Shown: positions 9,820 through 18,748, numbered from the stretch's first letter. The stretch: 37,695 bases of DNA from Terasakiella magnetica (GCA_902729415.1 CACVCF010000257.1:1-37695), one strand, 5' to 3'. The notes: generated by a model not told the origin, from the sequence alone. Made by a program: numbers and translations.

Positions 9820-10749
9820 TCATCCGTCGGCGTTGATGCGTGTGATCAGTTCAGCCTTGACGGCCTCGGCCCGGTCGTTGTCCACCTGACACGTCCCGGC
9901 GGCATCGTGGCCGCCGCCGCCGTATTGCAGCATCAGGGTTCCGACATCGGTCTTGGACGAGCGGTTGAGGATGGATTTGCCCACCGCGAATACGGTGTTC
10001 TGCTTCCTGGCGCCCCACATGGCATGCATGGAAATGTTGCACTGGGGCAGCAGGGCGTAAATCATGAAGCGGTTGCCGGCATAGATGGTTTCCTCGTTAC
10101 GGAAATCGATCACCGCCAGCTTGTCATGGACCTTGGTGCAGCGGAGCAACTGGTGCTCGGCCCGTTCGCTGTGGTCCTCATAAAGCTGTATCCGCTCGAC
10201 CACGTCGGGAAGCTCCAAGATTTCCTCGATACTGTGATTGCGGCAATAGCCGATCAGATCAAGCATCAACTGGGTGTTGGAAATGGCGAAATCGCGGAAC
10301 CGTCCCAGGCCGGTGCGTGGGTCCATGATGAAATTGAGCAAGGTCCACTTGGTGGGAGCAAGGATATCTTCCTCGTCGTACTGGGCGGAATCGGCCTTGT
10401 CCACCGCGTCCATCATCTCATCGGAAATATGGGGAAAGCGCGCCTTCCCGCCGAAATGGTCATAAACCACCCGCGCCGCCGAAGCCGCGTTGGCGTCAAT
10501 AATGTGATTATCCTTCTGCCCCACCCGGATAGTCTCGGACATATGGTGGTCAAAACACAGATGCACACCTTCCACATAGGGAAGGTTGGTGGTGATGTCG
10601 TTGCCGGAGATGGGAATCCTGCCGTCTTGCATATCCTTGGGATGAACGAAAACGATATCGTCAATCATCTCCAACTCACGCAACAGCGTAGCGCAAACCA
10701 ATCCGTCGAAATCGGAACGAGTAACCAGACGGAACTTCTTTGCGGACAT
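9820..10749 (-). CDS. DHH/DHHA1 family phosphoesterase
   Basis: A 309-residue soluble protein of the DHH superfamily, which hydrolyses phosphodiester or phosphoanhydride bonds using two metal ions (nanoRNases, pAp phosphatases, c-di-AMP phosphodiesterases, exopolyphosphatases). The N-terminal domain has RSDFDG (Asp13, Asp15) and the name motif FDHH (Asp67-His69). The C-terminal DHHA1 part has GGGGHDAAGT. ATG 10749 follows GGGAG; a TTG at 10752 is also in frame. The substrate cannot be read from sequence. It is the last gene of a reverse-strand run with mntA, hepT and an SDR, 67 bases after the SDR. Confidence 0.85.
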   Translation of the reverse strand: MSAKKFRLVTRSDFDGLVCATLLRELEMIDDIVFVHPKDMQDGRIPISGNDITTNLPYVEGVHLCFDHHMSETIRVGQKDNHIIDANAASAARVVYDHFGGKARFPHISDEMMDAVDKADSAQYDEEDILAPTKWTLLNFIMDPRTGLGRFRDFAISNTQLMLDLIGYCRNHSIEEILELPDVVERIQLYEDHSERAEHQLLRCTKVHDKLAVIDFRNEETIYAGNRFMIYALLPQCNISMHAMWGARKQNTVFAVGKSILNRSSKTDVGTLMLQYGGGGHDAAGTCQVDNDRAEAVKAELITRINADG

Positions 10750-10816
10750 CAAAACTCTCCCAATACTACCTTGGCCGAGGACAATACGGCGGCAGACCGC
10801 CGATCACAACAGCCGC

Positions 10817-11575
10817 TTATTTTTTTGGCATTTTTTGAGCAATGGCGTCCATCCAGGCACTGGGCAGGCAACCCGCCATCCGGGCGAGGACGTGCATCGG
10901 CCAGGGAAAGGCGATCCGCCCGCGATTGCGGGCAAGGCCCGCAGTGATGATCTCTACGGCGCGTTCGACATCCATCAAAAAGGGCATGGCGAAGGTGTTG
11001 ACCGCAGTCATGGGGGTGGTGACAAAGCCGGGGCAGATCACCGAGACCCGGATACCATCGTCTGCGACCAGACCGCGCAGCCCCTCGCCCCACAGCCGCA
11101 CCGCCGCCTTGGAAGCGCCATAGGCGGGAGCACCGGGAAAGCCGCGAAAGGCGGCCAGCGAGCTCATGATGGCGACCTGCCCCCGCCCCTGCTCCCGCAT
11201 CAGGGCGATGGCGGGCATAATCGTGTTAACGACGCCATCCACATTGACGGCGAAGATGGCGCGGGTCTGTTCCGCGCTCTCAGCGCCGCCAAAGGTGCCG
11301 CCCGAGATTCCGGCATTGGCGATGACCAGATCCAGCGGCTGACGCTGGTGGCTGGCCTCCACCCAGCGGGCAACAGCGGCGGCGTCGGTGACATCCGTGA
11401 TGGAGGTATGGCTTTCTGCTCCCAAGGCGCGACAAGCCTCGGCCACCGCCTCCAAACGAGCGGCATCGCGGCCCGACAGGAACAAGGCGGTCCCAGGACG
11501 GGCATAGGCCTGCGCCAGTCCAGCCCCCAGACCCGACGACGCGCCGGTGATGAGGATGGAGACCGGCGGGCTCAT
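10817..11575 (-). CDS. Short-chain dehydrogenase/reductase
   Basis: A 252-residue classical SDR using NAD(P)H. It has TGASSGLG (10-17) for the dinucleotide, NAG near 87-89, Asn111, and the catalytic Ser139, Tyr152 and Lys156 (YGASK). The end carries a hydrophobic stretch and the basic tail MPKK, as in SDRs acting on lipids or other hydrophobic substrates. The substrate is not predictable. Its ATG overlaps the hepT TGA (ATGA at 11572-11575), so its translation is probably coupled to the toxin gene, an unusual partner. Confidence 0.88.
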   Translation of the reverse strand: MSPPVSILITGASSGLGAGLAQAYARPGTALFLSGRDAARLEAVAEACRALGAESHTSITDVTDAAAVARWVEASHQRQPLDLVIANAGISGGTFGGAESAEQTRAIFAVNVDGVVNTIMPAIALMREQGRGQVAIMSSLAAFRGFPGAPAYGASKAAVRLWGEGLRGLVADDGIRVSVICPGFVTTPMTAVNTFAMPFLMDVERAVEIITAGLARNRGRIAFPWPMHVLARMAGCLPSAWMDAIAQKMPKK

Positions 11576-11928
11576 CCCTCGTCGTCGTCGCGGCTGTTGA
11601 GAATGGATTTAAGCGGCCCCACCAGCGGCGGCAAATCATGGCGCACGGAATCGTAGATGATGGAGGGATCGACCGAGTGGTACTCGTGAACCAGGATGTT
11701 GCGGATTTCGGTCATGCGGCTCCACGGAATTTCCGGGTGACGGACGGCCACATGGGGCGGCACCCGTTTTGCCGCCTCGCCGACAATCTCCAGGTTGCGG
11801 ATCACCGCATCCACCGACCGGTCATCGGCAATAAAGTCCCCCTCGCTCATGCCCGATGTATAGCGCCGGATACGATCAATGGCCTCTAACATATCCTCGA
11901 TACGAACGCGCCAGTCCTTGAAGCTCAA
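11572..11928 (-). CDS. hepT: HepT-type HEPN ribonuclease toxin
   Basis: A 118-residue HEPN protein (DUF86 group). The catalytic Rx4-6H motif appears as RNILVHEY with Arg76, His81 and Tyr83. In the MntA-HepT type VII system the antitoxin transfers AMP groups to the tyrosine next to this motif and so silences the RNase, which targets RNA. Length and helical make-up fit the family. It overlaps mntA by four bases upstream and the SDR by four bases downstream. All residues needed for activity seem present, so the module looks intact. Activity and target are inferred from the family. Confidence 0.9.
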   Translation of the reverse strand: MSFKDWRVRIEDMLEAIDRIRRYTSGMSEGDFIADDRSVDAVIRNLEIVGEAAKRVPPHVAVRHPEIPWSRMTEIRNILVHEYHSVDPSIIYDSVRHDLPPLVGPLKSILNSRDDDEG

Positions 11929-12368
11929 ATCTCACAGGCTCCTTCTCCGAAGATCGGCATGCATTCCGCCAGAATGCGTTTTTTCAGCCGCGGCTTGATA
12001 TTGCCCGAAGTGATGAGGTCCACCGGCCGCCCAAGAATGCCTTCCAAGGCGTGCTTCAGCTCGACATAGCGGAACAGGCCGCCGGGATGGCCGGGATGGA
12101 ATTCCACCATCAGATCGATGTCGCTGGTGGGCTTGGCCTGATCGCGCACCACCGAGCCGAACAGCGCCAGTGATTTGATGCCGAAACGCGCCATCAGATC
12201 TTGGTGATCGCGCAAGCGCGACACGACCTCGTCGCGGCAAGTCGGCGTGCGATGGCGCGAGATCCGCCCGGCATAGGTGCGTACCGCATCGGCCTTATCG
12301 GCGGGAACGCGGACCACAATTTCGATAACGGCGGGGCGCCCACGATAGGGCCTGCGACGTTCACTCAT
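11925..12368 (-). CDS. mntA: MntA-type nucleotidyltransferase antitoxin with N-terminal extension
   Basis: A 147-residue minimal nucleotidyltransferase with GSx10DxD: Gly71-Ser72 and Asp83/Asp85 in SDIDLMVEF. In the known pair it adds AMP to HepT tyrosine and neutralises the toxin. The first 50 or so residues are outside the usual minimal NTase. They contain IEIVVRVPADKADAVR, which looks like a small beta-alpha unit, perhaps for DNA binding or dimerisation; that role is inference. Antitoxin-first order and the four-base overlap with hepT match the system. It is divergent from yicC with 67 bases between, which must hold both promoters. Confidence 0.88.
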   Translation of the reverse strand: MSERRRPYRGRPAVIEIVVRVPADKADAVRTYAGRISRHRTPTCRDEVVSRLRDHQDLMARFGIKSLALFGSVVRDQAKPTSDIDLMVEFHPGHPGGLFRYVELKHALEGILGRPVDLITSGNIKPRLKKRILAECMPIFGEGACEI

Positions 12369-12435
12369 GCTCTCAGGATAGCCCTGTCGCGGGGCTTAGG
12401 CTATAACCGTCGCCATCGGAGAGAAAGGATACATC

Positions 12436-13335
12436 GTGAGCGTTGCCAGCATGACCGGCTATGCCCGCGCCGAAGGGCGCGACGGGCAGATGGCCTGGAT
12501 TTGGGAAGCCAAAAGCGTCAACGGCCGCGGGCTTGAAGTCCGCTGCAAGCTGGCCCCCGGCCATGACGCGCTGGAGATCTTCGCCCGCGAGGCCGCCACC
12601 CGTCATCTTAAGCGCGGCAATATCCAGCTCACCCTTTCGCTCAGCCGGGTGACTGAGCAATCGCCGCTTCAGGTCAACACCAACCTGCTGGGGCAATTGC
12701 TGTCCATGTGCAAGGAGTGGGAAGGCAAGTTTCCCGGCGTCGCTCCGGCCCGCCTGGACGGTCTTTTGTCCATGAAAGGGGTGCTGGAACCCGCCGCCGA
12801 GATCGATCAGGACGCCTCCGACGGCCAGCGCCAATCCCGCGAAGCCGCCATGAAGGCCACCTTGGAAACCATGCTGGGGCAATTGGCCGCCATGCGCCTG
12901 GAGGAAGGGGCTCGCATCGGCACCGTGCTGAACCGGCAGATGGAGGAAATCGCCAGCCTGACCGCCCGAGCCGAAGCCTGCGCCGCCCTGCGCCCCGACG
13001 CCATCCGCGAACGCTTCAAGGCCCAGGTGGCCGCCGTACTCGAAGCCGTGCCCACCCTGACCGAGGATCGGGTGGCCCAGGAAGTGGCGCTGCTGGTGGT
13101 CAAGGCCGATGTCCGCGAAGAGCTCGACCGCCTCAAATCCCACGTGGCGGCTGCGCGTGACCTGCTGGCCCAAGATGGCGGTATCGGCCGCAAGCTGGAT
13201 TTCCTGGCCCAGGAATTCAACCGCGAGGCCAACACCTTGTGTTCCAAATCCTCGGATGTGGAGCTGACCCGCGTCGGCCTCGACCTCAAGGCCGTGATCG
13301 ACCAGTTCAAAGAGCAAGTCCAGAATATCGAGTAG
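12436..13335 (+). CDS. yicC: YicC/YloC family endoribonuclease
   Basis: A 299-residue protein with the family N-terminus SMTGYARAEG (5-14), the ExKSVNxRGLEV segment, and the conserved end DFLAQEFNREANTLCSKS followed by a helical tail. YicC proteins are metal-dependent endoribonucleases involved in small-RNA turnover and stationary-phase fitness. The start is GTG 12436 with AAAGGA about five bases upstream. It sits ten bases before gmk, an arrangement found widely in bacteria. Confidence 0.93.
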   Translation: MSVASMTGYARAEGRDGQMAWIWEAKSVNGRGLEVRCKLAPGHDALEIFAREAATRHLKRGNIQLTLSLSRVTEQSPLQVNTNLLGQLLSMCKEWEGKFPGVAPARLDGLLSMKGVLEPAAEIDQDASDGQRQSREAAMKATLETMLGQLAAMRLEEGARIGTVLNRQMEEIASLTARAEACAALRPDAIRERFKAQVAAVLEAVPTLTEDRVAQEVALLVVKADVREELDRLKSHVAAARDLLAQDGGIGRKLDFLAQEFNREANTLCSKSSDVELTRVGLDLKAVIDQFKEQVQNIE

Positions 13336-13345
13336 GGGACCGTCC

Positions 13346-13987
13346 ATGACCGCCAAAACCATCGCCATCGGCCGCCGTGGCCTCATGCTGGTGATGTCCT
13401 CGCCTTCGGGCGCGGGCAAGACCACCATCGCCCGCGCCATGCTGGAACGCGACAGCGGCATCAATATGTCGGTGTCGGCCACCACCCGCGCGCCGCGCCC
13501 CGGCGAGGTGGACGGCCGCGACTATCACTTCGTCTCGGTCGAACGCTTCTCCCAGATGATCGAAGACGGCGAGTTCCTGGAACATGCCTGCGTGTTCGAC
13601 AATTTCTACGGCACTCCGCGCGGGCCGGTGGAAGAGGTTCTGAGCCAGGGCCGCGACGTCTTGTTTGATATCGACTGGCAGGGCACCCAGCAATTGCGCC
13701 AGAACGCCCGCGACGATCTGGTTTCGGTCTTCGTGCTGCCGCCTTCGGTGGACGAACTGGAAAAGCGCCTGCGCGGCCGCGCCCAAGACAGCGACGACGT
13801 GGTCAGAAAACGCATGGCTAAGGCGGGTGACGAGATGAGCCACTGGCCCGAATACGACTACATCATCGTCAACAGCAACCTCGATTATTCCATCGCCAGC
13901 GTCCAGGCGGTGCTGACCGCCGAACGCCTGAAGCGCCGCCGTCAGGTCGGCCTGCCCGACTTCGTCAGAACCCTGCGCGGACAATAA
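13346..13987 (+). CDS. gmk: Guanylate kinase
   Basis: It phosphorylates GMP to GDP with ATP. The 213-residue protein has the P-loop PSGAGKTT (20-27), the GMP-binding SATTRAPRPGEVDGRDYHF segment, and EFLEHACVFDNFYGTP. Length is standard. ATG 13346 follows GGGGA. It is the second gene after yicC and is closed by the palindrome at 14003-14040. Confidence 0.95.
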   Translation: MTAKTIAIGRRGLMLVMSSPSGAGKTTIARAMLERDSGINMSVSATTRAPRPGEVDGRDYHFVSVERFSQMIEDGEFLEHACVFDNFYGTPRGPVEEVLSQGRDVLFDIDWQGTQQLRQNARDDLVSVFVLPPSVDELEKRLRGRAQDSDDVVRKRMAKAGDEMSHWPEYDYIIVNSNLDYSIASVQAVLTAERLKRRRQVGLPDFVRTLRGQ

Positions 13988-14002
13988 CGGAAGTGATTAG
14001 CC

Positions 14003-14040
14003 CCCTCTGAGCCAATGACGTCATTCATTGGCTCAGAGGG
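14003..14040. terminator. Perfect 16-bp palindrome between convergent genes
   Basis: CCCTCTGAGCCAATGA (14003-14018) and its exact reverse complement (14025-14040) flank CGTCAT. It lies 15 bases after the gmk stop and 9 bases before the stop of the convergent acetyltransferase, so it most likely ends both transcripts. There is no T run. Its core GAGCCAATGA recurs in the hairpin at 21983-22005, also between convergent genes. Confidence 0.75.
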
Positions 14041-14049
14041 TATAGCGAC

Positions 14050-16704
14050 TTAACGCAGGTCCAGCACCGCCTCGACCACGTCGGGATCTTCGGTGCGGTG
14101 GGCCTTGAAGCCGGCCTTCTGAGCCAGACGCAGCATGGCTTCATTTTCGGCCATGATCTGGGCGTAGATGGCGGCGGTGCCGCGGGTCTTCTGATAGCGG
14201 ATGATCTTGTCCATCAGCTTGCCGCCCAGACCGGTTCCCTTCATGTCGGAACGCACCAGCACCGCCAGTTCGGCCTTCAGATTATCGGGGTCGCCCACGG
14301 TGCGTACCACGCCCAGGGTCTCGGGCATCCCTTCCTTGCCGATCCGGGTGGCGATAAAGGCCATTTCCCGCTCGTAATCAATCTGAGTAAGGCGCGCCAG
14401 TTGGTGATGGTGAATCTGACGCACCTGACCGAAGAAACGCAGACGAAGATCATGGGGGGTCATGCGCCCCATCAGCTCGGCATGGGCGGGCTGGTCCTCG
14501 GGCCGGATCGGACGCAGCATGATGGCAGAGCCGTCGTGCAAGGTGGTGGGCTCCTCCAATTCCGCCGGATAAGGCAAGATGGAGAGGTGGCGCAGGTCGG
14601 TATCCTCCCACGGCGCCACCCGCATGCGCACATCCAGCGCCAGCACCCCGTTCTCGTCGGCGAACAGCGGATTGATGTCGCAGGCGATGATCTCGGGATT
14701 TTCCACCAGCATGCGCGACACCCGCACCAGCACGTCGGCGATAGCGTCGCGGTCGGCAGCGGGGCGGCTCTCGCTGGCCTCCAGCAGATTGGAGACGCGG
14801 GTGCGGCCGATGATGGAATGGGCCAGCGGCATATTAATCGGCGGCAGGCCGACGGTGTGATCACGGATCACCTCGACGGCGCGGCCGCCCTCACCAAACA
14901 CCAGCATGGGGCCGAACAGAGGATCGCAGGCGATGCCGACGATCAGTTGACGGGCATAGGGACGCATGGCCATACGCTGGATACTGAAGCCTTCGATGGG
15001 CAGGGTGGGACGGGTCTCGCGGGCTCGGCGCAAGATGCCGGTGGCCGAGGCCCGTACCGCATCAGCATTTTCCAGATTGAGCGCCACGCCACCCACATCC
15101 CACTTTCGAGGAATGTCGGGTGAGGCGAGGCTGACCGCCACCGGATAACCAACAATATCAGCGGCCTTGACCGCCCCCTCCACATCGGGGGCCAGCATAG
15201 CGGTCTGGGTGGGAACGCCATAGGCGGCCAGCATGGCCTTGGCGTCGGACTCGCTCAATACCCCGCCGGGCGTAGCCATGCCCCGCTGTACGATCAGCCG
15301 CGCCGTGCCCTTGGCGGCGGTAATACCCTGCTGCTGCGACGGCGGTGTCTGCATCAGCATGTCCTGGTTGCGCTGATAGTTCACCAGATGGCGAAAGGCC
15401 CGCACGGCACGGCCAGGGGTGTCGTAGGTGGGCAGGGCGGCCTCACCGAACAGCTTGCGCGCCGGTCCCGCCGCCTCTTCGCCCACCCAGCAGGTCAGCA
15501 CCGCACCACCGTGACGGCGCTGGGTATCGATTACCGCCTGGGCGGCCTCCAATCCGTCGGCCATGGCGTTGGGGGCATGGACCACCAGCAGGGAATCCAC
15601 CTCCTCGGCTTCGATCAGTACCCGGACCGTCTCGGCATAGCGCTTGCCGGGAGCATCCACTCCCAGATCTACCGGATTACCCGCCACCCAGCCGCGCGGC
15701 ATCAGCGCCGTCAGCTTGCGCAGCGTCTCTTCCGACAACTGCGCCAGTTGACCACCGCCGGGGCCTCCCATCTCGGCCATGGCCATCATGGCGGTGCCGC
15801 CGCCGTTGGAGATGATGGCCAAGCGCTCGCCCTTCATGGGCTTGGCTCGCGCCAGGGTCTCCACCGCGCCGAACAGCTCGTCGATATCGTTCACCCGCAG
15901 CGCGCCTGCACGGCGTACGGCGGCGTTGAAACAATCCTCGGGGCCTGCCAGGGATTCCGCCAGAAACGCCCCCATGGGCCGGTCCGGCATCGCCACGCCC
16001 AAGGCCCGGACCAGCAGCACCGGCTTGTTGCGGGCGGCGGCGCGGGCGGCAGCCATGAAATTGCGCCGGGCCCCGATGGCTTCGATGTAAAGCAGGATGG
16101 CGCGAGTCTGATCATCATTGGCGAGGTAATCCATGACATCGGAAAAATCGATGTCATCGGCCTCGCCCAGGCTGACGAAATGGGAAAACCCGATACCGCG
16201 TGGTCTGGCCCAGTCGAGAACAGCGGTACAAACGCCGCCCGATTGCGATACGAAGGCCACCTTGCCGGGAAGCGCCGGCACGTGAGAGAAACTGGCATCC
16301 AGCCGCATGCGCGGCACCAGCAGGCCGAGACTTCCCGATCCCAGCAACCGGACTCCGGCAGCGCGGGCCGAAGCCAGCATGGCCGAACGATCCACGTCGG
16401 CGGCAATCACCACCGCCGCCTTGGTGCCGCGCTTGCCCAGAGCCTCGATCATGACGGGAACCCCGGCGCCCGGGGTGCAGAGCACCGCCAGATCGGGCGT
16501 CAGCGGCATGGAGGCGATATCGGGATAGGCCAGCACCCCCGCCACCGCCCGATGCTTGGGATGGACGGGAATGATGGGGCCGACGAAGCCGCCCGCCAGC
16601 AGATTGCGCATCACCACCGCTCCGGCGGAACGCGGCCTGTCGGAGGCACCGATCACCGCCACCGAAGTAGGCTCGAACAAGAAAGACAGGTTGCGAATGC
16701 TCAT
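14050..16704 (-). CDS. PatZ-like protein acetyltransferase (NDP-forming acyl-CoA synthetase + GNAT)
   Basis: The 884-residue protein resembles PatZ/Pat, which acetylates lysines of enzymes such as acetyl-CoA synthetase. Residues about 1-690 form the ADP-forming acyl-CoA synthetase-like part: FEPTSVAVIGASDRP near the start, FVSQSGG, then an ATP-grasp region. Residues about 720-884 form the GNAT domain with the acetyl-CoA loop RSDMKGTGLGGKL. At the place where active synthetases have SHTGxLAG with the phospho-His, this protein reads LAESLAG, so the His seems lost, as in Pat regulators. ATG 16704 is chosen because the family N-terminus begins there; the frame is open to 16761. It stands alone. 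Confidence 0.88.
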   Translation of the reverse strand: MSIRNLSFLFEPTSVAVIGASDRPRSAGAVVMRNLLAGGFVGPIIPVHPKHRAVAGVLAYPDIASMPLTPDLAVLCTPGAGVPVMIEALGKRGTKAAVVIAADVDRSAMLASARAAGVRLLGSGSLGLLVPRMRLDASFSHVPALPGKVAFVSQSGGVCTAVLDWARPRGIGFSHFVSLGEADDIDFSDVMDYLANDDQTRAILLYIEAIGARRNFMAAARAAARNKPVLLVRALGVAMPDRPMGAFLAESLAGPEDCFNAAVRRAGALRVNDIDELFGAVETLARAKPMKGERLAIISNGGGTAMMAMAEMGGPGGGQLAQLSEETLRKLTALMPRGWVAGNPVDLGVDAPGKRYAETVRVLIEAEEVDSLLVVHAPNAMADGLEAAQAVIDTQRRHGGAVLTCWVGEEAAGPARKLFGEAALPTYDTPGRAVRAFRHLVNYQRNQDMLMQTPPSQQQGITAAKGTARLIVQRGMATPGGVLSESDAKAMLAAYGVPTQTAMLAPDVEGAVKAADIVGYPVAVSLASPDIPRKWDVGGVALNLENADAVRASATGILRRARETRPTLPIEGFSIQRMAMRPYARQLIVGIACDPLFGPMLVFGEGGRAVEVIRDHTVGLPPINMPLAHSIIGRTRVSNLLEASESRPAADRDAIADVLVRVSRMLVENPEIIACDINPLFADENGVLALDVRMRVAPWEDTDLRHLSILPYPAELEEPTTLHDGSAIMLRPIRPEDQPAHAELMGRMTPHDLRLRFFGQVRQIHHHQLARLTQIDYEREMAFIATRIGKEGMPETLGVVRTVGDPDNLKAELAVLVRSDMKGTGLGGKLMDKIIRYQKTRGTAAIYAQIMAENEAMLRLAQKAGFKAHRTEDPDVVEAVLDLR

Positions 16705-16842
16705 GACCAGGGCAGCTCCCAGAGTTCCCAAAGGTCTGGCTCCGCCACAGGAAAAATGCAAGGCTCAAGTGGGCCCCTTGCATCACGGCGGCGATTGGAC
16801 GACAGTGATCCTTGTCTCTGACTCTGGCCCGGCAATTATTGC

Positions 16843-17448
16843 ATGAGTATGTCAACCGTCCTCATTATCAGCATTGCTGCCGGCGTGATCCTCGTGGTCG
16901 GTGGCGGTCTGGTGATGTACATGGCCAGTCTGGTGAAGAACGCCTACGAGCTGAAAGTCCAGATCAACTCTGACATTGATGAACGCCTGGGTAAAATGGG
17001 CGAGGATCTGGACAAGAAAAGCCGCTGGATCAAGCGCGACCTGCTGGAAGAGATCGAGAAGATCAAATCCAACCTGGAAGCCGACAATGCCCGCCGGTTC
17101 AACGAGCTGGCCGATCCGGTGAGAAAACGCGTCGATGACATAGAACTCATCCTCCGCAAGGAGCATGACGAGTGGGTCAAGGCCATCGAAACCGACCGTG
17201 AGGCCATCACCAAGCTGGAAGCCAAGCTCTCCACGGTCCGGCGGCCCCAGGCCGAGTCTCCGGCAGCGGCGGCGGCAGCAGTGGCGGCAGCCGATACCAA
17301 ACCCGCCGCCAGCGCCGACGACATGACGGCGGTCATGGCCGCCACCGCTCCCTCCCCAATCGCGGCGGCAGCGGCCCCAAAGGTGCCGTCGGCGGTTGAC
17401 CCCAAAAGTATGAACGGGTTCCTGCCCGAATTCGGCAAGAAGCGCTGA
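16843..17448 (+). CDS. Membrane-anchored coiled-coil protein
   Basis: A 201-residue protein with one N-terminal membrane helix (about 5-29). A long charged helix likely to form a coiled coil follows (about 35-130, rich in Glu, Lys and Asp). Then come an Ala/Pro-rich linker (about 135-185) and a short tail ending EFGKKR. This layout resembles structural or scaffold proteins, but I recognise no family. Two ATGs (16843, 16849) are possible, with no clear ribosome site. The next gene, an HD-GYP protein, starts four bases after its stop, so the pair is probably one transcript and may work together at the membrane. Confidence 0.7.
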   Translation: MSMSTVLIISIAAGVILVVGGGLVMYMASLVKNAYELKVQINSDIDERLGKMGEDLDKKSRWIKRDLLEEIEKIKSNLEADNARRFNELADPVRKRVDDIELILRKEHDEWVKAIETDREAITKLEAKLSTVRRPQAESPAAAAAAVAAADTKPAASADDMTAVMAATAPSPIAAAAAPKVPSAVDPKSMNGFLPEFGKKR

Positions 17449-17452
17449 TACC

Positions 17453-18748
17453 TTGGCTATTGCCCTGGGAAAAGAGCTGAACCGAAAGCTCGTCAAACGC
17501 CTGGGGTTGGGGGGAATCGCCATTGCCGCCATCCTGGGCAGTGCCGTGTTCGGATACGAGATGGAGCGGATCGACGATTCCCTGGTGGACGAAGCGGTCG
17601 AACAGGCCCGCGCCCTGGCTCCCAGCCTGCCTGACCCGCTCGACGCCAGCACCGCCGCTAAAAGTCAAACGGTGCTGGAGGGCTTCTTGGCCGCCAAACA
17701 CAATGTCGGCGGCACCCATTTCGGCGGCGCCGAGATCTATGCCCTTGACCGCACCACGGTGGCAGAGGCGTTGCCTTCGCTGACCCCAAAAGTCATCACG
17801 GCCGTCGATCGCAGCCGCCACGTCTTTCCCGCCACCGGCGACAACTGGTACGTCAAACATGTGGTCGGCGGCGAGATCTATCTGCTGGTCATGACCGGCC
17901 TCACCACCCGCGACGGTCGCCCCATCGGTTATTTCGAGGGCATCTATCACGTCGCTCCCGAACGGATCGCCGCCGCCACCCAGGCCGGGCTTCGCACCAC
18001 CTTGAGCGTCATCTTCTCGGTGCTGGCAACCACCTTGCTGCTGTACCCGATCATCCGCCAGATGAACCGCAGCCTGATTGCGGGCTCGCATGCCTTGCTG
18101 GCCGCCAATCTAGGGGCGATCGAGATGCTGGGCAGCGCCATCGCCAAACGCGACAGCGACACCAACAGCCATAATTACCGGGTTACCCTTTATGCCGTGC
18201 GTCTGGCCGAAGCCGTCGGCCTGCCCCATCCCGGCATCCGGAGTCTGATCAAGGGCGCCTTTCTCCACGACGTCGGTAAGCTGGCCATTCCCGATTCCAT
18301 CCTGCTCAAGCCCGGCAGGCTGAACGACGGCGAGTTCGACGTCATGCGCACCCATGTCACCCATGGCCTCGACGTGGTCGAGCGTTTCGAGTGGCTGCGC
18401 GACGCCGCCGACGTGGTGGGGTGCCATCACGAGAAATTCGACGGCAGCGGCTATACTGCCGGATTGGCGGGCGAGGACATTCCGCTGACGGCACGGATTT
18501 TCGCCATTGCCGACGTCTTCGACGCTCTGACCTCACAGCGTCCATATAAAGAGCCCCTGTCGGTGGATCAGGCCACCGCCATCATGCTGGCCGGACGCGG
18601 CAGCCATTTCGACCCGGCACTGCTGGACGTATTCTTCGGCATCGCCACCGGTTTGTACGCCGAATTCGGCGGGCGCGAGGATTCGGGCCTGGAACACACC
18701 TTGCGCCACGTCACCATCGGCTATTTCGTCGAAGCGCTGTCGGACTGA
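17453..18748 (+). CDS. HD-GYP domain protein, putative c-di-GMP phosphodiesterase
   Basis: A 431-residue membrane sensor. TM1 is at about 17-34, then a periplasmic sensory region (about 35-175), TM2 (about 180-203) and a cytoplasmic HD-GYP domain (about 215-410). Metal-site residues are present: HDVGK (His272-Asp273) and HHEKFDGSGY (325-334), then RIFAIADVFDALTSQRPYK. The GYP triad itself reads GYT, so the Pro is replaced. Family members break down c-di-GMP, though some variants only bind or act on other cyclic dinucleotides. The start is TTG 17453, chosen because it is the first start in frame and leaves TM1 intact; its ribosome site is weak. The 3' end overlaps the LOG gene on the other strand by 28 bases. 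Confidence 0.85.
   Translation: MAIALGKELNRKLVKRLGLGGIAIAAILGSAVFGYEMERIDDSLVDEAVEQARALAPSLPDPLDASTAAKSQTVLEGFLAAKHNVGGTHFGGAEIYALDRTTVAEALPSLTPKVITAVDRSRHVFPATGDNWYVKHVVGGEIYLLVMTGLTTRDGRPIGYFEGIYHVAPERIAAATQAGLRTTLSVIFSVLATTLLLYPIIRQMNRSLIAGSHALLAANLGAIEMLGSAIAKRDSDTNSHNYRVTLYAVRLAEAVGLPHPGIRSLIKGAFLHDVGKLAIPDSILLKPGRLNDGEFDVMRTHVTHGLDVVERFEWLRDAADVVGCHHEKFDGSGYTAGLAGEDIPLTARIFAIADVFDALTSQRPYKEPLSVDQATAIMLAGRGSHFDPALLDVFFGIATGLYAEFGGREDSGLEHTLRHVTIGYFVEALSD

Noticed and set aside
9820..12368. A full phage-defence island around mntA-hepT
   Set aside because: Apart from the toxin-antitoxin pair no integrase, transposase, restriction or CRISPR gene is present, and the flanks are core housekeeping genes.
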